A stretch of DNA of 56,401 nucleotides, from assembly GCA_902774045.1 (NCBI GenBank), contig CACYGW010000009.1, positions 1 to 56,401 of the forward strand, read 5' to 3'. The notes beneath the pieces were generated by a model. That model had not been told where the DNA came from. It saw only the letters and a list, made by a program, of their open reading frames with translations, and did not search any database. The translations under genes were made by a program, and so were the position numbers. Positions 34,504-41,494 of the stretch are shown piece after piece; the first letter of the stretch is position 1, and every line of letters starts with the position of its first letter. This DNA is from an uncultured Bacteroidia bacterium (GTDB lineage Bacteria > Bacteroidota > Bacteroidia > Bacteroidales > UBA932).

Positions 34504-36495
34504 ATGGTTCAGGATTACAATATCATTGTTATTGGCGGAGGTCACGCCGGCTGCGAGGCAGCGATGGCCGCTGCCACTATGGGCTCTTCCGTTCTTCTAA
34601 TTTCTATGGATCTTGACGGATTTGCCAGGATGTCCTGTAACCCCTCGATAGGTGGAATTGCCAAGGGTCAGATTGTCCGGGAGATTGATGCGCTTGGCGG
34701 ATACACCGGATTGGTAACAGACCAGGCAACCCTTCAATTTAGGATGCTTAACCGTTCAAAGGGTCCGGCAATGTGGAGTCCGCGTGCTCAGTGCGATAAA
34801 AGGGCCTTTTCTCTTTACTGGCGGCGAATTCTTGAAACTAATTGTAAATTAAGCACTTATGGAGATTTAGCAACGGAATTCCTCTTTGAGAATCAAAAAA
34901 TTTGCGGTGTCCGTACTCTCACCGGGGCAATTTTTAACTGTAAAGCAGTAATTTTTACCGCCGGAACCTTCCTTGGAGGAAAACTCTTCATTGGACTTAA
35001 TAATTTTCCAGGAGGCAGAATAGGAGAAAAATCTTCTTATGGTCTTACCGAACAATTGGTCCAAAGAGGTATTCCTTCTTATCGGATGAAAACCGGTACT
35101 CCTCCAAGAATTGATATAAGAAGCGTAGACCTTTCAAAGTCTACAGTTCAAAAGGGCGATGAAAAGCCTGAGAAGTTTTCTTACCTCCCCTACCTCTCTC
35201 CTATTCAGAACGGAACTCCTCAGATGGACTGCTATATTTTTCATACCAACGAGGAAGTCCATTCTACTCTTAAGGCGGGGTTCAAGGACTCCCCTCTTTT
35301 TACCGGAATGATTCACGGAAGAGGGCCGCGTTATTGCCCAAGCATAGAAGATAAACTTCATACTTTTTCTGATAAGGATTCGCATCAGTTATTCCTTGAA
35401 CCGGAGGGTAGGAATACTTACGAGTACTACCTTCAGGGGTTCTCTTCTTCCCTTCCTTTGTCTGTGCAGTTTGATGCCCTGCGCAGGATTGACGGCTTCC
35501 AAAATGTCAAGTTGCTAAAGCCGGCCTATGCCGTGGAATATGACTATTTTGATCCTCTCTATCTCAAGGCTTCTCTAGAGTCTAAGGTTGTGGAGAATCT
35601 GTTTATTGCCGGGCAGCTTAACGGTACAACCGGGTATGAAGAGGCCGCTGCTCAGGGTCTGATGGCCGGAGTTAATGCTCATCTAAAACTTTCAGATAAG
35701 GAGCCTTTGGTTCTTTCCAGAGACCAGGCTTACATAGGGGTTTTGATAGACGATCTTATTACAAAGGGAGTAGATGAACCTTATAGAATGTTTACTTCCA
35801 GGGCAGAGTATAGAATTCTTTTAAGACAGGATAATGCCGACTTCAGGCTTACAGAACTGTCTCATAACATTGGCCTCAGCTCTGATTTAAGGTATGATTA
35901 TACTTGTAAAAAGTATAGAGATACAGTGTCTGTAACTGAGCTTTTACCCCAGGTTAAAATTAAGCCTACGGCAATTAATGAGTATTTAAATTCAGTAGCT
36001 TCTCCTGAGATTTCCTCTACCAAGAGTCTGGAAGAATTAACCGCCAGGCCCAACACCTGTCTTTACGATATTTTGAATTTTGTTCCACGTGGAACAAAGG
36101 TGGATAAGGTCAAGGATGTTCCTCAATTGCCTTTTGAATTAAAGCCTCACGTTGATTCTTTCCCTTGTATTCAGGAAGTTATATCTGGGGACGATGGGTC
36201 TGATACTTATACCAAGGTGGCAGAAATGTACAGGTCTCAGGTTTTGGACAGTGTGGAAGTTAGTCTAAAATATAAGGGATACATCGATAGGGAAAGAGTA
36301 CTTGCCGATAAGCTTCGGAGGTTGGAGTACATAGTTATTCCGGAGGGTTATGACTTTAGCAAGATTGCCGGTTTGTCTATAGAGTGCCGTCAGAAATTAG
36401 AAAAATATCGCCCGGCCACGATTGGCCAGGCGTCCAGAATTTCCGGGGTCTCCCCTTCTGATATTTCCGTTCTTTTAATCTATTTCAATAGATAA
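34504..36495 (+). CDS. mnmG: tRNA uridine-5-carboxymethylaminomethyl modification enzyme MnmG
   Basis: A 663-residue FAD protein that with MnmE modifies the wobble uridine of several tRNAs. The N-terminal IVIGGGHAGCEAA binds FAD. The conserved MSCNPSIGG, GTPPRID and the FAD-domain NGTTGYEEAAAQGL follow in order. The C-terminal helical domain ends with RISGVSPSDISVLLIYF. It is slightly longer than the roughly 630 residues usual for the family. The ATG at 34504 (MVQDY) is preferred to the TTG at 34495. The coding region contains a perfect parS-like palindrome at 36081-36096, read as Val-Pro-Arg-Gly-Thr. mnmG is often close to the replication origin in bacteria. Confidence 0.97.
   Translation: MVQDYNIIVIGGGHAGCEAAMAAATMGSSVLLISMDLDGFARMSCNPSIGGIAKGQIVREIDALGGYTGLVTDQATLQFRMLNRSKGPAMWSPRAQCDKRAFSLYWRRILETNCKLSTYGDLATEFLFENQKICGVRTLTGAIFNCKAVIFTAGTFLGGKLFIGLNNFPGGRIGEKSSYGLTEQLVQRGIPSYRMKTGTPPRIDIRSVDLSKSTVQKGDEKPEKFSYLPYLSPIQNGTPQMDCYIFHTNEEVHSTLKAGFKDSPLFTGMIHGRGPRYCPSIEDKLHTFSDKDSHQLFLEPEGRNTYEYYLQGFSSSLPLSVQFDALRRIDGFQNVKLLKPAYAVEYDYFDPLYLKASLESKVVENLFIAGQLNGTTGYEEAAAQGLMAGVNAHLKLSDKEPLVLSRDQAYIGVLIDDLITKGVDEPYRMFTSRAEYRILLRQDNADFRLTELSHNIGLSSDLRYDYTCKKYRDTVSVTELLPQVKIKPTAINEYLNSVASPEISSTKSLEELTARPNTCLYDILNFVPRGTKVDKVKDVPQLPFELKPHVDSFPCIQEVISGDDGSDTYTKVAEMYRSQVLDSVEVSLKYKGYIDRERVLADKLRRLEYIVIPEGYDFSKIAGLSIECRQKLEKYRPATIGQASRISGVSPSDISVLLIYFNR
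36081..36096. other. parS-like palindrome inside mnmG
   Basis: TGTTCCACGTGGAACA is a perfect 16-bp palindrome, extended to 20 bp by flanking TT and AA (36079-36098). It matches the broadly conserved ParB-binding parS sequence TGTTnCACGTGnAACA. It is read as Val-Pro-Arg-Gly-Thr in MnmG. No parA or parB gene is in the window. Confidence 0.75.
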
Positions 36496-36512
36496 AATTC
36501 TTTCCTTAAAGG

Positions 36513-36555
36513 AGATTTCTCGACTTCGGCACTTCGTGCCTACGCTCGAAATGAC
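36513..36555 (-). repeat. REP-like element, hairpin-containing variant
   Basis: On the minus strand it starts GTCATTTCGAGCG and ends CGAGAAATCT, sharing both ends with the copies at 31957 and 36664. Its middle holds the hairpin GGCACGAAGTGCC. It is in opposite orientation to the copy at 36664-36698, so the two bracket the tandem repeats between them. Confidence 0.65.
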
Positions 36556-36583
36556 AAAGAATGTCATTAACAAACTATTTTCA

Positions 36584-36687
36584 TTGTCATTTTAATTGCT
36601 CAATTATTTCTGTTATTTCGATTGCTTAATTATTTCTGTCATTCCGATTGCTCAATTATTTCTGTCATTTCGACCGAGCGAAGCGAG
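36584..36687 (+). repeat. Degenerate 26-nt tandem repeat, four units
   Basis: Units start at 36584, 36610, 36636 and 36662 with a strict 26-nt period. The consensus is roughly CTGTCATTTCGATTGCTCAATTATTT. The first unit is the most diverged, and the last merges into the REP-like copy at 36664, so the array probably grew from that element. There are no unique spacers, so it is not a CRISPR array. Confidence 0.7.
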
Positions 36688-36698
36688 TGGAGAAATCT
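36664..36698 (+). repeat. REP-like element, consensus copy
   Basis: Starts GTCATTTCGACCGAGCGAAG and ends AGTGGAGAAATCT. It differs from the copy at 31957-31991 by one base. It is the most intact member of the family in this window, and its first 18 nt are those of the uvrC units at 55648-55746. Confidence 0.7.
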
Positions 36699-36712
36699 TT
36701 TATATGAATAGT

Positions 36713-37306
36713 TTATAATCTTTTTAAGGCTTCTTTGATAAGGGCCTCTACCTTTATGCCGGGAGAATTGCGAATAATTTCCGGCAGAACTTTGTAGATA
36801 TTTGCCTTTGCAAAGCCAAGCATAACAAGAGCGGTTGCGGCCTCTTCTGCAATAAGAGAGTCTTGTCCGGCGGTAACCAGCGCGGCGGCAGAGTCTGCTC
36901 CCCCACCCTTCACTATCTTATCTTTAAGCTCCAGAACCAAACGCTGGGCGCTCTTAAGTCCAATGCCCTTTACGCTCTTAATCCGGTGAATATCCTCTGC
37001 AATTATAGCGTTGCGAATTTCCTCTGCAGTAAGAGAAGAAAGCATCATTCTGGCAGAACTTACTCCAATTCCGGACACGCTTATAAGGAGTTTGAACAGC
37101 TCCCTCTCGTCCTTGTCAGCAAAGCCGTAAAAGGTATTCTCATCCTCTCTAATATATTGATATACAAATATTTGCGCCTTTTCCTTCCCTTGCAGGTACT
37201 CGTAAGTCTGCAGAGAAATAAGCATCTCGTACCCTACTCCCCCACACTCTATCACGGTGCGTGCCGGCTGCAATTCTACAATGTCTCCTTTTACATAATC
37301 GTACAT
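36713..37306 (-). CDS. ruvA: Holliday junction-binding protein RuvA
   Basis: A 197-residue protein that binds four-way junctions and loads RuvB. The N-terminal OB-fold domain includes YDYVKGDIVELQP and the conserved VGYEMLIS. Two helix-hairpin-helix motifs follow, VSGIGVSSARM and VKGIGLKSAQRL. A flexible linker rich in Ala and Gly connects to the C-terminal domain III that contacts RuvB. It lies 9.7 kb from ruvB, so the two are not cotranscribed. A canonical Shine-Dalgarno AGGAGG lies 8 nt upstream of the ATG (37315-37320 on the plus strand). Confidence 0.97.
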   Translation of the reverse strand: MYDYVKGDIVELQPARTVIECGGVGYEMLISLQTYEYLQGKEKAQIFVYQYIREDENTFYGFADKDERELFKLLISVSGIGVSSARMMLSSLTAEEIRNAIIAEDIHRIKSVKGIGLKSAQRLVLELKDKIVKGGGADSAAALVTAGQDSLIAEEAATALVMLGFAKANIYKVLPEIIRNSPGIKVEALIKEALKRL

Positions 37307-37314
37307 AATAAAAA

Positions 37315-37320
37315 CCTCCT
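37315..37320 (-). promoter_or_regulatory. Strong Shine-Dalgarno of ruvA
   Basis: CCTCCT on the plus strand reads AGGAGG on the minus strand, 8 nt before the ruvA ATG at 37306. Strong Shine-Dalgarno sites are uncommon in Bacteroidota, where most leaders are A-rich. Confidence 0.7.
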
Positions 37321-37348
37321 AATATAAAGAATACGACAGGTCTGTCTG

Positions 37349-37356
37349 CAAAAGTA
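37349..37356 (-). promoter_or_regulatory. Bacteroidota -7 element for ruvA
   Basis: CAAAAGTA on the plus strand reads TACTTTTG on the minus strand, 42 nt upstream of the ruvA ATG. It is 12 nt from the divergent sufS element at 37369-37376, so the two promoters overlap in space. Confidence 0.6.
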
Positions 37357-37368
37357 ATGAAAATTTAA

Positions 37369-37376
37369 TAAATTTG
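37369..37376 (+). promoter_or_regulatory. Bacteroidota -7 element for sufS
   Basis: TAAATTTG matches TAnnTTTG and ends only 6 nt before the sufS ATG at 37383, which implies a leaderless or nearly leaderless mRNA. Confidence 0.6.
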
Positions 37377-37382
37377 CAGGCT

Positions 37383-38612
37383 ATGGAAATTCAAGAAATA
37401 AGAAGCCACTTCCCTATTCTGTCCCGCACCGTTGCGGGCGGCCGTCCGCTTGTGTACCTGGACAATGCAGCCACAAGCCAGAGGCCAAAAGAGGTTATAG
37501 ATAAGTACGCTTCCCTATCTTTAGAGAAAAACGCCAATATTCACAGGGCTGTTCATACTCTGGCAGCCGAGGCTACGGATCAATACGAGGGTGCGCGGGC
37601 CGCTGTTGCGCAGTTTATCAATGCAGCATCGGCCAAAGAAATAATATTCACATCGGGTGCAACGGCCTCTATAAACACCGTGGCTTATTCCTATGGGGAG
37701 GCTTTCATTGGGCAGGGCGACAATATCATAGTTACGCAGGCAGAGCATCACTCCAACATTGTTCCCTGGCAGATGCTTGCCTCCAGAAAGGGAGCAACGG
37801 TAAAATATATCCCGGTTGATGAGGAAGGGCATCTTGAAATTGAAAAACTGGAGACCCTGATTGACAGCCATACAAGAATGGTTGCTATCTCTCATATTTC
37901 CAATGTGTTAGGTCTTGTAAACCCGGTAAAGGAGATAGTAAGGACAGCGCACGGCAGGGGAGTACCGGTTTTGGTTGATGGTGCCCAGGGTATAGTTCAC
38001 GAGCAGGTTGACGTTCAGGACCTTGACTGTGATTTCTATGCCTTCAGCGGCCACAAGATGTATGCAACCCCGTTTACAGGCGTGCTTTACGGAAAGAAGG
38101 CGCTTCTGGACAAGATGCCGCCGTTCCTGGGTGGGGGAGAGATGATTGCTACGGTTAGCCTTACCAAAGGGACAACCTTTGCCCCGGTTCCCGGAAAGTT
38201 CGAGGCCGGCACGCAGAACCTCTGCGGAGCCCCGGCCCTGGAAGAGGCTATCAAGTTTGCCAAGTTGCTAAGAACCAAGGAAGTAGGGGAGTATCAGGAG
38301 CAGATAACGGCCTATGTTATGGAGGAACTTCAGCGGGACAAAAGAATTAGAATCTACGGTGTTCCACGCGGAACAATAACCAAAATTCCGCTTTTCTCCA
38401 TCAGTGTAGAAGGGGCGCATCATGAGGACCTGGCGCTTATTCTGGATAAGATGGGCATAGCCGTAAGGTCTGGCCAGATGTGCGCAGAGCCGCTTATGGA
38501 CCGCTTTGGAGTAACCGGAATGCTGCGGGCCTCGTTTGCACCGTACAATACAATGGAAGAGGCAGAGGCCTTTGTAAAAGGGCTTGACAGGGCTATTAAA
38601 ATGTTGATATAG
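37383..38612 (+). CDS. sufS: Cysteine desulfurase SufS
   Basis: A 409-residue PLP enzyme that removes sulfur from cysteine for iron-sulfur cluster assembly. The PLP Lys225 lies in FSGHKMY, preceded by the cofactor-stacking His122/His123 in AEHHSN and Asp199 in VDGAQG. The catalytic loop Cys367 lies in RSGQMCAEP. The start is the ATG at 37383; an upstream TTG at 37374 lies inside the -7 element. sufE starts 1 nt after the stop codon. sufBCD, which precede sufS in many relatives, are not in the window; the upstream gene is ruvA. A 16-nt near-parS palindrome lies within the gene at 38360-38375. Confidence 0.95.
   Translation: MEIQEIRSHFPILSRTVAGGRPLVYLDNAATSQRPKEVIDKYASLSLEKNANIHRAVHTLAAEATDQYEGARAAVAQFINAASAKEIIFTSGATASINTVAYSYGEAFIGQGDNIIVTQAEHHSNIVPWQMLASRKGATVKYIPVDEEGHLEIEKLETLIDSHTRMVAISHISNVLGLVNPVKEIVRTAHGRGVPVLVDGAQGIVHEQVDVQDLDCDFYAFSGHKMYATPFTGVLYGKKALLDKMPPFLGGGEMIATVSLTKGTTFAPVPGKFEAGTQNLCGAPALEEAIKFAKLLRTKEVGEYQEQITAYVMEELQRDKRIRIYGVPRGTITKIPLFSISVEGAHHEDLALILDKMGIAVRSGQMCAEPLMDRFGVTGMLRASFAPYNTMEEAEAFVKGLDRAIKMLI
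38360..38375. other. Imperfect parS-like site inside sufS
   Basis: TGTTCCACGCGGAACA differs at one base from the perfect palindrome at 36081-36096. It is again read as Val-Pro-Arg-Gly-Thr, in a different protein. The two sites are 2.3 kb apart. Confidence 0.5.
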
Positions 38613-38613
38613 A

Positions 38614-39027
38614 ATGGAGAGCATTCAGGAAACAACAGCTGCGATAATAGAGACCTTCTCTATGTACGACGAGTGGCTGGACAAGTACGAATACCTTATA
38701 GAACTTGGCAAGGCGCTGGAGCCTTACCCGGAAGAGGATAAGACAGAGGAGAATCTAATAAAGGGTTGTCAGTCAAGGGTTTGGCTGGACTCTAAGTTTG
38801 ACGGGGAGCGCCTGTGGTTCAAGGCCGACAGTGACGCAATAATCACCAGGGGTATAATCTCTTTGCTTATAAGCGTTTACAGCGGACGCACCCCCGGAGA
38901 GATACTCTCCGACGACTTTTCCTTCGTGGAAAAAATAGGCCTCAAGGAGAACCTGTCGCCCACAAGGGCAAACGGCCTTGTGTCTATGATAGAGACAATC
39001 CGCAGCAGGGCGGGGGAGTGTGCTTAG
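38614..39027 (+). CDS. sufE: Sulfur acceptor protein SufE
   Basis: A 137-residue SufE that takes the persulfide from SufS and passes it to the scaffold. The acceptor Cys52 lies in the conserved GCQSRVW motif. The size and the helical C-terminus ending in IRSRAGECA fit the family. It begins 1 nt after sufS, so translation is probably coupled. It is followed by a DUF59 gene 36 nt downstream. Confidence 0.95.
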   Translation: MESIQETTAAIIETFSMYDEWLDKYEYLIELGKALEPYPEEDKTEENLIKGCQSRVWLDSKFDGERLWFKADSDAIITRGIISLLISVYSGRTPGEILSDDFSFVEKIGLKENLSPTRANGLVSMIETIRSRAGECA

Positions 39028-39063
39028 AGAAGAATAGAAAAGATATAAACAGAGAGAAAGAAG

Positions 39064-39411
39064 ATGAGCGATAATAAAGAAGTGCTTACGGCAGAGGATC
39101 TTAAGGAACTGGCGCCGCTTTATTCCAACGTTGTGCTGGCCCTTAAGCAGGTTTACGACCCGGAAATTCCGGTTAACATCTACGACCTGGGCCTTATTTA
39201 CGAGCTGCAGATAAATAAAAAGCGCGAGGTGCACATAGAAATGACCTTCACCGCGCCCAACTGCCCTATGGCCGACGAGGTGCTTGCAGAGGTAAAAAAC
39301 AGCGTAGAAGACGTTCCCGGCGTGACTTCGTGCCAAATAGACCTTACATTTGAACCCCCGTGGGACCAGAGCATGCTCTCTGAGGAAGCGCGGGTAGATC
39401 TTGGATTATGA
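39064..39411 (+). CDS. MIP18/DUF59 family iron-sulfur assembly protein, SufT-like
   Basis: A 115-residue protein of the MIP18/DUF59 family, with the conserved YDPEIPVNIYDLGLIY and the Cys67-containing FTAPNCPM. Members such as SufT and PaaD-like proteins help to load or mature iron-sulfur clusters. Its place directly after sufSE supports that. The last 4 nt of the gene overlap the folK start in an ATGA arrangement. The alternative name paaD applies to a phenylacetate homologue and does not fit this context. Confidence 0.85.
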   Translation: MSDNKEVLTAEDLKELAPLYSNVVLALKQVYDPEIPVNIYDLGLIYELQINKKREVHIEMTFTAPNCPMADEVLAEVKNSVEDVPGVTSCQIDLTFEPPWDQSMLSEEARVDLGL

Positions 39412-39905
39412 AAACTCTTTATCTGGCACTTGGCTCCAATCTTGGTAACAGGGAGGCCAACATCCAGGAGGCAAAACGCGCTCTTGAGGCCCTTCTGAAG
39501 GTGCCGGGCCAAATGTCGGATATAATTGAAACCCCCTCCTGGGGCTTTGTGGGCGAGGATTTTTTAAACAGCGTGGTAAGGTTCGACCTCCCGGAAAGCG
39601 GGGTTGACGCAGAACTTTATCTTACGGCCCTGCTTAGGGAAATAAAGGCCATCGAGGCGGGGATGGGCCGGAAAATAGAAAGTATCGGCAATATACACCC
39701 GGATGTAAAAAGGGAGTATGGGAACAGAACCATCGACATAGATATTATATTTTTCGATAGTTACAGGGTTGATACTTCCCTTCTTACCGTCCCTCATCCA
39801 CGTGCGGCGGAGCGTGATTTTGTGATGATTCCGCTGCGCCAGGTGGCCGGAGATAAGTTAAAGGCTGATTTTCCGGAATATTTCGGTGGAAATGCGCGGA
39901 AATGA
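39408..39905 (+). CDS. folK: 2-amino-4-hydroxy-6-hydroxymethyldihydropteridine pyrophosphokinase
   Basis: A 165-residue HPPK that pyrophosphorylates the pterin precursor of folate. LGSNLGNR is at the N-terminus. YGNRTIDIDIIFFD carries the two metal-binding Asp residues, and VPHPRAAERDFVMIPL binds the substrates. It overlaps the DUF59 gene by 4 nt, so it belongs to the suf unit by position although it serves folate synthesis. folA and thyA are also in the window. The glyS -7 element overlaps its stop codon. Confidence 0.95.
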   Translation: MKTLYLALGSNLGNREANIQEAKRALEALLKVPGQMSDIIETPSWGFVGEDFLNSVVRFDLPESGVDAELYLTALLREIKAIEAGMGRKIESIGNIHPDVKREYGNRTIDIDIIFFDSYRVDTSLLTVPHPRAAERDFVMIPLRQVAGDKLKADFPEYFGGNARK

Positions 39906-39906
39906 T

Positions 39907-39914
39907 TACTTTTG
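39907..39914 (+). promoter_or_regulatory. Bacteroidota -7 element for glyS
   Basis: TACTTTTG matches TAnnTTTG, 31 nt upstream of the glyS ATG at 39946. It immediately follows the folK stop codon (39903-39905), so glyS can be expressed separately from the suf-folK genes. Confidence 0.6.
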
Positions 39915-39945
39915 CAAGATAAATAAGAAAAACAACAAATTAGAT

Positions 39946-41484
39946 ATGACACAGGAAGAACTATTTAAGATTCTGGTAGCTCACTGCAAGGAATATGGCT
40001 TTATTTTCCCTTCCAGCGAGATTTATGACGGACTTGCCGCCGTTTACGATTACGGCCAGATGGGCGTAGAGCTCAAAAACAATATCAAGAGGTACTGGTG
40101 GGAGGCAATGACCCGCCTTAACGAGAATGTAGTTGGTATTGATTCCTGCGTGTTCATGCACCCTAAGACCTGGGTTGCATCCGGCCACGTAGCTGCCTTC
40201 AACGACCCTCTTATAGACAATAAAGACTCCAAGAAACGCTACCGCGCAGACAATCTCATAGAAGATTATCTTGGCAAGATAGAGGAAAAGATAAATAAGG
40301 AGGTGGCAAAGGGCCAGAAGAAGTTCGGAGATGCCTTTGACGAGGCTCAGTTCCGCGCAACCAACCCCAACGTGCTTCGCGAGCAGGCTAAGTACGACCA
40401 GGTACACGCCCGTTATCTTGCCGCCGAGGAAGCCAACGATTTGCAGGCTTACAGGGATATTATCATAGACTGCGGCATCGTCTGCCCCATTTCCGGTACT
40501 GCAAACTGGACGGAGGTAAGGCAGTTCAACCTTATGTTCGCCACCCAGATTAGCAACACCGGTGCATCTGACGACAAAATCTATCTTAGGCCGGAGACTG
40601 CACAGGGTATCTTTGTAGAGTACCTTAACGTGCAGAAGACAGGCCGTATGAAGCTTCCCTTTGGTATTGCCCAGATAGGAAAAGCCTTTAGAAATGAGAT
40701 AGTTGCACGCCAGTTCATCTTTAGGATGAGGGAGTTCGAGCAGATGGAAATGGAGTTCTTCTGTCGTCCCGGAACAGAGATGGAGTGGTTCAGGAAGTGG
40801 AAAGAGAATCGTATGGCCTGGCACGTGAACCTTGGTATGGGAGCAGAGAATTATCGCTTCCACGACCACGAGAAGCTGGCCCACTACGCCAACGCAGCCA
40901 CCGACATAGAGTTCAATTTCCCGTTTGGCTTCAAGGAGCTTGAGGGTATCCACAGCCGTACGGACTTCGACCTTGGAAACCATCAGAAACTCTCCGGAAA
41001 GAAGATTCAGTACTTTGACCCCGAGACCGGCGAGAGCTATGTTCCTTACTGCGTAGAGACTTCTATTGGCGTAGACCGTATGTTCCTTGCAGTGCTCTCA
41101 CATTCCTATAAGGTAGAGGAGCTCGATGGCGGAGACAGCCGCGTGGTTCTTAGCATTCCCGCACCGCTTGCACCTGTTAAGGTTGCAGTTCTGCCTCTTG
41201 TAAAGAAGGACGGTCTGCCGGAGAAGGCTCAGGAGGTTGTAAACGAGCTTAAGTACGACTTTGCTTATCAGTACGACGAGAAAGACTCCATCGGTAAACG
41301 TTATCGCCGTCAGGACGCAATTGGAACCCCCTTCTGCGTAACTATAGACAATGAGACTATGAGCGATAATTGCGTTACCGTACGCGACCGCGACACTATG
41401 GAACAGACCCGTGTTCCCATTGCAGAGCTTCGCGAGCTTATAGACCGCAAGGTTAATATGCGCAACCTGCTTAAGAATCTCTAA
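39946..41484 (+). CDS. glyS: Glycyl-tRNA synthetase (dimeric type)
   Basis: A 512-residue class II aminoacyl-tRNA synthetase of the single-chain alpha2 type, which charges tRNA-Gly. Class II motif 1 lies around FIFPSSEIYDG and GHVAAFNDPL. Motif 2 is FRNEIVARQFIFRMREFEQMEM, and motif 3 is ETSIGVDRMF. The anticodon-binding domain follows, with PVKVAVLPL. The ATG at 39946 (MTQEEL) is chosen over an upstream ATG at 39886 that overlaps folK and lacks family similarity. The single-chain form is typical of Bacteroidota, Actinobacteria and eukaryotes, so the symbol glyS is used by convention. Confidence 0.97.
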   Translation: MTQEELFKILVAHCKEYGFIFPSSEIYDGLAAVYDYGQMGVELKNNIKRYWWEAMTRLNENVVGIDSCVFMHPKTWVASGHVAAFNDPLIDNKDSKKRYRADNLIEDYLGKIEEKINKEVAKGQKKFGDAFDEAQFRATNPNVLREQAKYDQVHARYLAAEEANDLQAYRDIIIDCGIVCPISGTANWTEVRQFNLMFATQISNTGASDDKIYLRPETAQGIFVEYLNVQKTGRMKLPFGIAQIGKAFRNEIVARQFIFRMREFEQMEMEFFCRPGTEMEWFRKWKENRMAWHVNLGMGAENYRFHDHEKLAHYANAATDIEFNFPFGFKELEGIHSRTDFDLGNHQKLSGKKIQYFDPETGESYVPYCVETSIGVDRMFLAVLSHSYKVEELDGGDSRVVLSIPAPLAPVKVAVLPLVKKDGLPEKAQEVVNELKYDFAYQYDEKDSIGKRYRRQDAIGTPFCVTIDNETMSDNCVTVRDRDTMEQTRVPIAELRELIDRKVNMRNLLKNL

Positions 41485-41494
41485 GAATCTTTAG

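Larger units (their letters stand above)
36496..36712. other. Gene-free repeat island between mnmG and ruvA
   Basis: The 217 nt between the convergent mnmG and ruvA genes hold no ORF. They contain two inverted REP-like elements (36513-36555 and 36664-36698) and four 26-nt tandem units between them. The arrangement is symmetrical: AGATTTCTC at the left end and GAGAAATCT at the right. Confidence 0.65.

Noticed and set aside
36584..36687. CRISPR array from four 26-nt repeats
   Set aside because: No spacers; units decay progressively and merge into a REP-like element; no cas genes.
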